The notes beneath the pieces were generated by a model. That model had not been told where the DNA came from and made no database searches. It was given only the letters and a program-made list of their open reading frames with translations. A stretch of 64,000 nt of DNA from Corynebacterium sp. KPL1814 (GTDB lineage: Bacteria; Actinomycetota; Actinomycetes; Mycobacteriales; Mycobacteriaceae), in NCBI RefSeq assembly GCF_000478175.1, contig NZ_KI515775.1, positions 306,894 through 370,893 on the forward strand, read 5' to 3'. A program made the position numbers and the translations under genes. Each line of letters opens with the position of its first letter. Position 1 is the first letter of the stretch. This document shows, one piece after another, positions 57,849 through 64,000 of the stretch.

Positions 57849-58050
57849 GTATGTAAGCTACTTCATCGACAAAAGATGATGTATTGTATTTCACGCACGT
57901 GCAAGTAGGATTTCGTTATTGGCTTACGTACCATGTGCACAGGAGCACACTCCTGCGCCGCGCCTCCCCGCACGCGTCGGGGGATAAGGAGGGGGCCTAG
58001 GACGCGCGCACTGGTGTGTGAAAATTATCCGCTACAAAAGTTAGGCAACT
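57849..58050 (+). promoter_or_regulatory. Structured 5' region of the YkvI-like gene
   Basis: 202 bases. TACTTCATC / GATGATGTA forms a stem with one mismatch (57859-57883), followed by a T-rich stretch, a possible terminator for the dehydrogenase. CAGGAG-CACA-CTCCTG forms a tight hairpin (57940-57955). CCTCCCC (57963-57969) can pair with GGAGGGGG near 57988, which would fold the GC-rich segment. No known riboswitch class is recognised. Confidence 0.45.
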
Positions 58051-59481
58051 GTGTCTTATAAAAATATTCTCGCCATGGCTATGTCCTTCGTGGGCCTGCT
58101 GGTAGGCGCGGGCTTTGCTACGGGCCAAGAGGTCGTGCAATATTTCACCGCCTTCGGCACCTGGGGTATTGCCGGCATTGTGGTCGCAGCGGCCATTATG
58201 ACGCTGGCGGGCACCGTGTTCTTGCAATTGGGCAGCTATTTCCACGCCACTGAGCACAATACGGTATTCCGCAAGGTCACCCACCCTATCGTGTCTAAGC
58301 TATTGGACGTCGCCGTTATCATCACGCTCTTTGCCATCGGCTTCGTGATGCTGGCCGGTGCCGGTTCCAATATGGAGCAGCAATTTGGCTGGCAGGCTTG
58401 GATCGGCTCGACGCTGATGTTGGGGCTCGTGATTGCCGTCGGCATGATGGACGTCGATAAGGTGTCCAAGGTCATCGGTATGCTCACGCCGTCCATCATT
58501 ATTGCCGTCATTGGTGTGGCCATCTACACCATGTTCAATATGCCGGACGATATCGGTGCGGCAATGGAAGCCTCCAGCCAAATCGATACCCCGATTGGCA
58601 ACTGGCTGGTCTCCGCACTGAACTACAACGGTCTAGCTTTGATGCTGGCGGTATCCATGTCGCTGGTTATCGGCGGCGATAACATTAGCCCCCGTGAGGC
58701 CGGTTGGGGCGGCGTCGTAGGCGGCATCGTCTACTCCGTCATGATGGGCCTGGCAGGTTTTGCGCTGTTGATGAACGCCGAGGAGATCGAGGGCTCCGAT
58801 ATCCCGATGCTCTCCTTGGTCGATAGCGTCAACCCAGTCTTGGGCGGGATCATGGCCATCATTATTTACCTGATGATTTTCAATACCGCCATCGGTATGT
58901 TCTACGCATTGGGTAAGCGCCTCTCCGCCGGCAACGAGGCCAAGTTCCGCGTTATCTTCATCGCAGGCTGTCTCGCAGGTTTCGGCGTCTCCTTCTTCGG
59001 CTTCAAGACTTTGATGCAGTACGTCTACCCGGTCATCGGCTACATGGGCATCGCGATGGTGGCCGTCTTGGTCTTCGCATGGTTCCGCAGCCAGTCCAAG
59101 ATTCAGGATGAGGCGCTGCGCCGCGAGCGAGTGCGTTCGCTGATGCACCTCAAGCTGAATCCGAATAAGGACTACGACGCAGAGCGCTACGACGATGAGA
59201 TTGGTCAGCACCTCGAGGATTCTAATATGGATAGCGAATCGCTCTATGAAGAGCTCGTGACCGAGGTGACGGAGAAGCTCGACGGTGATGATGACGTGGA
59301 CTTTGATAAGGAAAAATTTGAGAAGGAAAACCAGGACGATCACACCTACTACGTCGAGCGCGAGGGCGTAGAGCACGACCGCTCGCCGGAAGAGATTGAA
59401 CAGTGGATCGAAGAAACCGGTGCTATCGGTGACCCAGAGGAAGACGATGAGTCTTCCGATGCGGAAAGTTCCAAGAAGTAA
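58051..59481 (+). CDS. YkvI-like membrane protein with acidic C-terminal tail
   Basis: 476 residues from GTG 58051. About ten membrane helices (residues 5-355) begin with the family mark FVGLLVGAGFATGQEVVQYF, as in APC-superfamily transporters of the YkvI type; VIGGDNISPREAGWGG is another conserved loop. Substrate unknown. The final ~125 residues are soluble and highly acidic (LDGDDDVDFDKEKFEKENQD, DPEEDDESSDAESSKK), a tail not usual for YkvI. The ribosome-binding site is weak. A strong terminator follows. Confidence 0.82.
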   Translation: MSYKNILAMAMSFVGLLVGAGFATGQEVVQYFTAFGTWGIAGIVVAAAIMTLAGTVFLQLGSYFHATEHNTVFRKVTHPIVSKLLDVAVIITLFAIGFVMLAGAGSNMEQQFGWQAWIGSTLMLGLVIAVGMMDVDKVSKVIGMLTPSIIIAVIGVAIYTMFNMPDDIGAAMEASSQIDTPIGNWLVSALNYNGLALMLAVSMSLVIGGDNISPREAGWGGVVGGIVYSVMMGLAGFALLMNAEEIEGSDIPMLSLVDSVNPVLGGIMAIIIYLMIFNTAIGMFYALGKRLSAGNEAKFRVIFIAGCLAGFGVSFFGFKTLMQYVYPVIGYMGIAMVAVLVFAWFRSQSKIQDEALRRERVRSLMHLKLNPNKDYDAERYDDEIGQHLEDSNMDSESLYEELVTEVTEKLDGDDDVDFDKEKFEKENQDDHTYYVEREGVEHDRSPEEIEQWIEETGAIGDPEEDDESSDAESSKK

Positions 59482-59504
59482 TCTCGCCTTCAGGCAATAA
59501 TTTT

Positions 59505-59537
59505 CCCTCCCCAGGATTTCCTGAGGAGGGATTTTTT
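59505..59537 (+). terminator. Rho-independent terminator after the YkvI-like gene
   Basis: CCCTCC and CAGG (59505-59515) pair with CCTG and GGAGGG (59520-59530), with one C-A mismatch and loop ATTT, followed by ATTTTTT. Confidence 0.9.
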
Positions 59538-59596
59538 ATGCCGTGTGCTTGCCGATGCCGCCTTTAAACGCTTAGCGCTGGAGCTGGGCTAGGGGA

Positions 59597-60322
59597 TCAC
59601 AGCAGGAGGAGCTTGAGGGTCAGGCCAATCATGATGATGCCGATGCCAACGTTAATCCAGCGCCAGACTTCGGGGCGGGAGAGGACGTGGGAGAAGCGGG
59701 CTGCGCCGAAGCCAATGACGGGAAACCACGTAAAGCTGGCGGCGATGGCACCGCCGGCGAATAACCACCGGCCGGGATTGCCATACTGGTTGGCGATGCC
59801 GCCGAGCATGACCAATACATCGACATAGGCGCCTGGATTGAGCCAGGTTAGCGCCAGCGCGGTAAGTAGTGGCTTAACCCAGGAGGGAGAGCGCTTAATT
59901 TCCTGGCGCTGGGTGGCGGTAGCTGTGGCGACAGAACCGTGCCCGGTGCCGGCCCCACCCGTGGAGTCGCTGTCGCCGTCGAAGGTCGCGACTTCCTCGG
60001 TGGAATTGGGGGAAGTGGATTCCACGTCGATGGCCTCGCCCTTGGTTTTGAAGGCATCGCGGAAGCAGGTGAAGGTGAAGAAGGCGAGGTACGCCGCGCC
60101 GATGTACTTGAGCGCTTCAAGCGCCGTCGGAAAGCGCTCCACCAGGTAGCCGACACCGGCGGTGCCGGAGGTAATCAGGATGACATCGGAGAGCGCGCAT
60201 ACAACGATGATGAGTCCGATATGATCGCGGCGGATGCCGTATTTCAACAGCATCGCATTTTGGGGGCCGACGGCCACGATGAGGGATAAACCAAGCACAA
60301 AACCAGCAAGCACGATGGACAT
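59597..60322 (-). CDS. lysE: LysE family L-lysine/L-arginine exporter
   Basis: 241 residues with about six membrane helices. The LysE signature GPQNAMLLKYGIRRDHIGL lies near the N-terminus, and ALTWLNPGAYVDVLVMLGG in the second half. It exports excess basic amino acids. The cytoplasmic loop between the two halves is long (about 60 residues, Ser/Thr/Gly-rich: DGDSDSTGGAGTGHGSVATA), which I think is longer than in C. glutamicum. lysG is divergent 69 bases away, the classical arrangement in which LysG with bound lysine or arginine activates lysE. Confidence 0.9.
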   Translation of the reverse strand: MSIVLAGFVLGLSLIVAVGPQNAMLLKYGIRRDHIGLIIVVCALSDVILITSGTAGVGYLVERFPTALEALKYIGAAYLAFFTFTCFRDAFKTKGEAIDVESTSPNSTEEVATFDGDSDSTGGAGTGHGSVATATATQRQEIKRSPSWVKPLLTALALTWLNPGAYVDVLVMLGGIANQYGNPGRWLFAGGAIAASFTWFPVIGFGAARFSHVLSRPEVWRWINVGIGIIMIGLTLKLLLL

Positions 60323-60379
60323 GCCTCTAGTGTGAATCCAAGCGGTAAATAAGTCCAGTTAATCTATCTTCATATGGTT

Positions 60380-60385
60380 TAGAAT
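60380..60385 (+). promoter_or_regulatory. -10 element of a leaderless lysG promoter
   Basis: TAGAAT, 6 bases before ATG 60392. The lysE-lysG interval (60323-60391) must also hold the LysG operator. Confidence 0.5.
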
Positions 60386-60391
60386 AGCTTC

Positions 60392-61264
60392 ATGAACCCG
60401 GTACATTTGGAAACCTTGCTGGCCATCGTGGAAGAAGGAAGCTTTGAGGTCGCCGCCTCGGTCCTGGGGATTTCCCCGTCTGCGGTAAGCCAGCGCATTA
60501 AGGCGTTGGAGGCGAGCACCGGCCGCGTGCTGGTGCGGCGGGCGAATCCGGTGGGGGCGACGGAAGCCGGCGAGATCTTGGTGCAGGCGGCCCGGCGCAT
60601 GGCGTTGGTGCAGGCAGAAACCGATGCCCGGTTGGGCCAGCGCCTAGCGCGCGTGCCCCTGTCGGTGGCCATCAACTCCGACTCGCTCGCCACCTGGTTT
60701 ACGCAGGTATTAAGCGATACCGCGCAGCGGGGAGACGTTGCCCTGCGCATCCGCATTGAGGATGAGGCCCGCACGCTCGCGATGCTGCGGCGCGGCGATG
60801 TCTTGGGTGCGGTAACAAGGGAGCATTCGCCGGTATCCGGGTGCGATTCCACGTTCTTGGGGACCATGCGCTATTTCGCCGTTGCCGCCCCACACATCGC
60901 GGAAGGCTTTCATTCAGGGCGGTTTACCTGGGAGACGATGCCGCTGGTGGGCTATGGCCCCAATGACCAAGTGCTCGATGATGCCATGCGCGAGCGCTTT
61001 ATTGACTCCCACGTCGTGCGCGCACGGGTCTCGCAAATTCCCTCTTCGGAAGGCTACCTGGAGGCCGTGCGCGTGGGCCTGGGGTGGGGGCTTTTGCCGC
61101 AGGCCCAGGCCCAGCCACTGGTGGAATCGAAAGAGCTGCTGCTTCTCGATGACCACCAGCTCGACATCGACCTCTACTGGCAGCGCTGGCGCCTAGAATC
61201 CGAGGTCTTAAGCGATCTGACGAGGTCCGTAATTAACGCGGCTGCGGGGCTGGGAAGAGCTTAA
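60392..61264 (+). CDS. lysG: LysG (ArgP/IciA) LysR-type regulator
   Basis: 290 residues. The helix-turn-helix is near the N-terminus: HLETLLAIVEEGSFEVAASV and GISPSAVSQRIKALEASTGR. The C-terminal effector domain binds basic amino acids in this subfamily. Divergent orientation from lysE strongly supports LysG. The 3' end overlaps the convergent glutathionyl-reductase-like gene by 32 bases. Confidence 0.92.
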   Translation: MNPVHLETLLAIVEEGSFEVAASVLGISPSAVSQRIKALEASTGRVLVRRANPVGATEAGEILVQAARRMALVQAETDARLGQRLARVPLSVAINSDSLATWFTQVLSDTAQRGDVALRIRIEDEARTLAMLRRGDVLGAVTREHSPVSGCDSTFLGTMRYFAVAAPHIAEGFHSGRFTWETMPLVGYGPNDQVLDDAMRERFIDSHVVRARVSQIPSSEGYLEAVRVGLGWGLLPQAQAQPLVESKELLLLDDHQLDIDLYWQRWRLESEVLSDLTRSVINAAAGLGRA

Positions 61265-62330
61265 GCTGAAAGTCTTCCGGATTCTTTACTTCCTCGCCGG
61301 AGGGAATGGGGCCCGGGAGTCGCACGCCAGGGGCAAAGGGCTGCCCGCCAAAGCGATCGCGGTCGTGCGGCTCTGCTAGCCAGGACATATCCGGTCCCAC
61401 CGGAACGATGCGGGTGGGGTTGATTTCGGTGTGCGTGGCAAAGTAGTGCTGTTTGATTTCGGTGAAATCGGTGGTATCGCCAAAACCTGGTAGCTGGAAT
61501 AGTTCTTGCAGGTAGCCGCGCAGGTTGGGCAGTTCCTGGATCTTGTGGCGCGAGCACTTGAAGTGTGAGTAATACACCGGATCGAAGCGCACGAGGGTGG
61601 CAAACAGGCGGATATCGGTTTCGGTAATGTGATCGCCAACCATATAGCGCTGGGTGCCCAGGCGCTCCTCGGCCCAATCGAGTGCCTCCCACAGTTGGTC
61701 ATAAGCCTCTTCGTAGGCTTCTTGCGAGCCGGCGAAACCGCAGCGGTAGACGCCATTATTGATGCCGTGGAAGATGTACTCGTTGAGCTCGTCCATCTCC
61801 TCGCGGTGCTGTTCAGGGAAGAGATCGGGAGCACCTTCTGCCTGGAAGTCCGTCCACTGCTCAATAAAATCACGCACCATAGAGGGGTAATCATTGGTGA
61901 CCACCCGGCCGGTGGATTCTTCTACCAAGGCTGGCACGGTAATTCCGCGGGGATAGTCCGGAAAGCGCTCAAAGTAGGCTTCCTGCAGGCGCTTGTAGCC
62001 CAAAACCGGGTCCACTTCGCCCTCATCTAGATCGAATGTCCAGGACCGCGCATCGTGCACGGGCCCGGCGAGGGCTAGGGAAATGGAATCTTCTAAACCT
62101 AATAAGCGGCGGGCGATGACCGCGCGGTGCGCCCACGGGCACGCGCGGGCGGCGACTAAGCGGTAGCGGCCAGCCTCCATCGGCCAATAAAAAGTGCCAT
62201 CGTCTTGTGAGGTTACCTCGGATACCGCAGGTGAAATGCGGTCTTCGATATAGGTGGTATCGCGAATAATCTCGCCGTCTGGTGAAGCATTGCGGGCATC
62301 TCCTGCCCAATCGGAGTCGTGTGAAGTCAT
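61233..62330 (-). CDS. Glutathionyl-hydroquinone-reductase-like (GST-fold, ECM4/YqjG family) protein
   Basis: 365 residues. The thioredoxin-like N-terminal half carries the active site RACPWAHRAVIARRLLGL, with the cysteine at 64. The family marks VPALVEES and DIRLFATLVRFDPVYYSHFK (in part DIRLFATLVRFDPVYYSH) of the helical half are present. In other bacteria the enzyme reduces glutathionyl-hydroquinones. Corynebacteria make mycothiol rather than glutathione, so the natural thiol is an open question. GGGAG lies 8 bases before the start. Two palindromes (62398-62430) lie upstream. Confidence 0.85.
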   Translation of the reverse strand: MTSHDSDWAGDARNASPDGEIIRDTTYIEDRISPAVSEVTSQDDGTFYWPMEAGRYRLVAARACPWAHRAVIARRLLGLEDSISLALAGPVHDARSWTFDLDEGEVDPVLGYKRLQEAYFERFPDYPRGITVPALVEESTGRVVTNDYPSMVRDFIEQWTDFQAEGAPDLFPEQHREEMDELNEYIFHGINNGVYRCGFAGSQEAYEEAYDQLWEALDWAEERLGTQRYMVGDHITETDIRLFATLVRFDPVYYSHFKCSRHKIQELPNLRGYLQELFQLPGFGDTTDFTEIKQHYFATHTEINPTRIVPVGPDMSWLAEPHDRDRFGGQPFAPGVRLPGPIPSGEEVKNPEDFQLKLFPAPQPR

Positions 62331-62397
62331 CGATTCACTCCCAATTTTGGTGGATTAATAAGGCGGGGAAGTTTCCCGCTGGCAATTAATGTTTATA

Positions 62398-62430
62398 TGT
62401 CAACTACATGACAATGTTGATGTTACAACA
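62398..62430. promoter_or_regulatory. Two adjacent 16-base palindromic sites
   Basis: TGTCA-ACTACA-TGACA (62398-62413) and TGTTG-ATGTTA-CAACA (62415-62430), each with 5-base perfect arms and a 6-base spacer, 17 bases apart. The inner TTG-N6-CAA pattern resembles MarR-type sites. They lie between the reductase-like gene and the DoxX gene. Confidence 0.55.
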
Positions 62431-62512
62431 AGTTGCAAGTCAGGGGAAGGGAGGTGCGGGGAACAATTGCGGCGCGCCGTTAACGGTACCGCAAAACTGC
62501 AGGCAAGTGTCT

Positions 62513-62518
62513 TAAATT
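62513..62518 (+). promoter_or_regulatory. -10 element of a leaderless DoxX promoter
   Basis: TAAATT, 6 bases before ATG 62525, no Shine-Dalgarno. Confidence 0.5.
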
Positions 62519-62524
62519 GGTCGT

Positions 62525-63415
62525 ATGAGCGATAAGCAGCAACCGGATAAAGCTAATCCCTTAGACGAGGATCTCAACGTCCCTGCCTACGATTCTGTGC
62601 AACGGGATAACCCCGATGTCTTTGCGCGCGCAGGGCGCGCCGAACCGCAAGAAATTCGGCCGCGCAAGAAAGAGGCAGCGGAAACGGAAGTTATGCCCAA
62701 TCCTGATGCCAATGGGGCTGCACAGCAGGGGAGCCAACAATCCACGGGTGAGGATACCGCGGTATTGGATCCCGCAGCACCGGCGCAGACCGAAGGCTTC
62801 GCGGATGAAGATGCTGCCCTGACCCCAGAGGAGCAGGCGGAACAAGAGCGTCAGCTGCAGCAGGAACAGGAGGATAAGGAAGGCTATAAGCGCTATGGGC
62901 GCCGCGGCACCATCGACTTCGGCCTCTTCTTCGTCCGCTTGGCTATGAGTGCTTACCTTATTATTGCCGGAATATCCACCTTCTTCTCGCTGGGCAATGA
63001 CACAGGTGTCTCCGGGCTGGAAAGCGATTACTCCCAGTATGCTTGGGCTGATTCGTTTGCCCTTGCTGTACCAACCGTTCAGCTCATCGCGGGCGCGTTC
63101 CTCCTTTTGGGCCTGATTAGCCCGCTGGCGGCAATGCTTGGCTTGGTCGTTACAGGTTTCACCGCATTGCACGAGCTGGCGGAATCGGGTGCCGGTCTCC
63201 AGGTCTTTGACTGGCCGGACTCGGTATGGCTGTCCCTGGTACTTTTCGTTATCGCGATTGGCCTGCAATTTACCGGTCCCGGTTTCATTTCCTTGGACTT
63301 TGGCCGCTCTTGGGTACGGCGCCCGCTGGGTACGTCGTGGGTCTTTGTGGTGGTTGGCATCGCCATCTTGGTTGCCGTGTGGTTCTTTGGTGCGGCAGTA
63401 AACCCCATTGCTTAG
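62525..63415 (+). CDS. DoxX family membrane protein with long acidic N-terminus
   Basis: 296 residues. Residues 1-130 are soluble, disordered-looking and rich in Glu, Gln, Ala and Pro (TPEEQAEQERQLQQEQEDKE). Residues about 140-290 hold four membrane helices with DFGLFFVRLAMSAYLIIAG and LLLGLISPLAAMLGLVVTG, which fit DoxX. DoxX-type proteins in Mycobacterium take part in thiol/redox stress complexes. It is divergent from the reductase-like gene with shared palindromes between. A terminator follows. Confidence 0.8.
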   Translation: MSDKQQPDKANPLDEDLNVPAYDSVQRDNPDVFARAGRAEPQEIRPRKKEAAETEVMPNPDANGAAQQGSQQSTGEDTAVLDPAAPAQTEGFADEDAALTPEEQAEQERQLQQEQEDKEGYKRYGRRGTIDFGLFFVRLAMSAYLIIAGISTFFSLGNDTGVSGLESDYSQYAWADSFALAVPTVQLIAGAFLLLGLISPLAAMLGLVVTGFTALHELAESGAGLQVFDWPDSVWLSLVLFVIAIGLQFTGPGFISLDFGRSWVRRPLGTSWVFVVVGIAILVAVWFFGAAVNPIA

Positions 63416-63441
63416 CCTGTTATTCGCTACCGCTTGAGTGG

Positions 63442-63475
63442 ATCCCCGCCGCAGTCAATGCGGTGGGGATTTTCT
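63442..63475 (+). terminator. Rho-independent terminator after the DoxX gene
   Basis: ATCCCCGCCGCA (63442-63453) pairs with TGCGGTGGGGAT (63459-63470), 12 pairs including one G-U, loop GTCAA, then TTTTC. Confidence 0.9.
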
Positions 63476-63488
63476 TTCCACCCTTGCT

Positions 63489-63508
63489 TTTCACTTTGGA
63501 AAGTGAAA
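63489..63508. promoter_or_regulatory. 20-base near-perfect palindrome, probable operator
   Basis: TTTCACTTT-GG-AAAGTGAAA: nine-base perfect arms around GG. It lies 20 bases before the 14-codon reading frame and 54 bases before the membrane protein start. Confidence 0.6.
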
Positions 63509-63528
63509 GAATTGCCATAAAGGAAAGT

Positions 63529-63573
63529 ATGGAATCCTGGATTTTGGAGATGGTGGTAGAAGATGGAAGATGA
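63529..63573 (+). CDS. Possible 14-codon leader peptide
   Basis: ATG GAA TCC ... TGA encodes MESWILEMVVEDGR. AAAGGA lies 4 bases upstream, a better ribosome-binding site than that of the next gene, whose ATG (63563) is inside the last codons in a different frame. This looks like an element for translational coupling, but chance cannot be excluded. Confidence 0.4.
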   Translation: MESWILEMVVEDGR

Positions 63574-64000
63574 GCTAAAGAAGTCGCTCGAGTTTAATGA
63601 CAGCCTGCAGGATAAAGGCGCTGAGCGTAAGCGGCTGGTGCAAAATATCCTTATAGTGATCGCTTTGGCAGCGTTCTACGTGGGAATGACTGTATTCGCG
63701 GAGGTCATGCACCCCGTCGCGTTTCTCATTTTCTACTTTGTCCTTATAGGATTCATTGTGTGGGCGCTGCTTCATTACCAAAATAAGGTGCGGACCAGCT
63801 ATCGCCAGGATCCGTATACCCAGCCCAAGGCCGATAAGAAATACTATGCGGGGATGGCAATAATCCTTATCCCGATGTTTATTACGAACATGCTGCGTGA
63901 GCACACGTGGGCCCTGGTAATCTTCGTGGTCTTGTGGGCAGCGGCAATGGTGTGGGTGCTGCAATCTCGTGCCTTGGACCTTGCAGCGCGGCAAGGAGAG
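63563..64000 (+). CDS. Membrane protein of unknown function (3' end outside window)
   Basis: The first 146 codons are present and the frame is open at the window edge. After a charged N-terminus (MEDELKKSLEFNDSLQDKG) come about four membrane helices in pairs: LVQNILIVIALAAFYVGMTV, HPVAFLIFYFVLIGFIVWAL, MAIILIPMFITNML and WALVIFVVLWAAAMVWVL. The loop RTSYRQDPYTQPKADKKYY is polar. No family recognised. Upstream stand a 20-base palindrome and a 14-codon frame overlapping its start. Confidence 0.65.
   Translation, partial: MEDELKKSLEFNDSLQDKGAERKRLVQNILIVIALAAFYVGMTVFAEVMHPVAFLIFYFVLIGFIVWALLHYQNKVRTSYRQDPYTQPKADKKYYAGMAIILIPMFITNMLREHTWALVIFVVLWAAAMVWVLQSRALDLAARQGE

Overview
The window is 64 kb of a high-GC Gram-positive chromosome and fits the genus Corynebacterium. 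The evidence is the gene order etfB-etfA-cysteine desulfurase-mnmA-(MetE-like)-ligA-ACT protein-gatCA-pfkA-gatB, which I recall as conserved across Corynebacteriales; the rho-prfA-prmC-Sua5-wecA-atpI-atpBEFHAGDC block; NucS in place of MutS/MutL; and a LysE/LysG lysine exporter pair. The species cannot be named from the sequence. The DNA looks like ordinary chromosome: I see no insertion sequence, prophage, CRISPR array, tRNA or rRNA.

Layout. 1-7112: narKGHJ on the minus strand (narJ cut by the window edge, narI presumably outside), the respiratory nitrate reductase and its transporter. 7341-11277: molybdenum cofactor genes (mogA/moaB-like on plus; moaA, moeA, moaC, mobA on minus) that supply NarG. 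11339-13126: an acyl-CoA synthetase. 13501-19623: rho with a long disordered insert, release factor 1 and its methylase, a Sua5-type protein, wecA and an atpI-like gene. 20064-27218: the F1Fo ATP synthase operon. 27401-32949: a run of conserved actinobacterial genes (DUF2550, nucS with a co-translated zinc-finger protein, thiamine-binding-like, YbbN-like, ABC ATPase, NUDIX, methyltransferase). 32976-35823: ETF and cysteine desulfurase. 35820-44988: a more variable stretch with an HNH endonuclease, a secreted GH25 lysozyme, a spermidine-synthase-like protein, an AAA ATPase whose promoter carries two copies of a 21-base motif, a secreted serine hydrolase and an ArsR-like regulator with a palindromic operator, interrupted by mnmA and a MetE-like gene. 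45043-56668: ligA, ACT protein, gatCA, pfkA, gatB and transporters. 56796-64000: alcohol dehydrogenase, a YkvI-like membrane protein, lysE/lysG, a glutathionyl-hydroquinone-reductase-like protein, a DoxX protein and a truncated membrane protein.

How it works together. NarK brings in nitrate, NarGHI reduces it and NarJ inserts the cofactor made by the Moa/Moe/Mog/Mob enzymes. The ATP synthase uses the resulting proton gradient. The cysteine desulfurase is the likely sulfur donor for MnmA tRNA thiolation, and GatCAB makes Gln-tRNA(Gln) by transamidation. Initiation is notable: about eighteen genes have a TAnnnT-like -10 hexamer ending 6-8 bases before the start codon and no convincing Shine-Dalgarno, indicating leaderless transcripts. 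I used this to choose several starts.

The observations most worth a second look are the nucS-coupled zinc-finger gene, the repeated promoter element of the AAA ATPase, the attenuator-like hairpin in front of atpE, the rho disordered domain and structured leader, the palindromic operators at 44.3, 62.4 and 63.5 kb, and hairpins that directly abut leaderless promoters.
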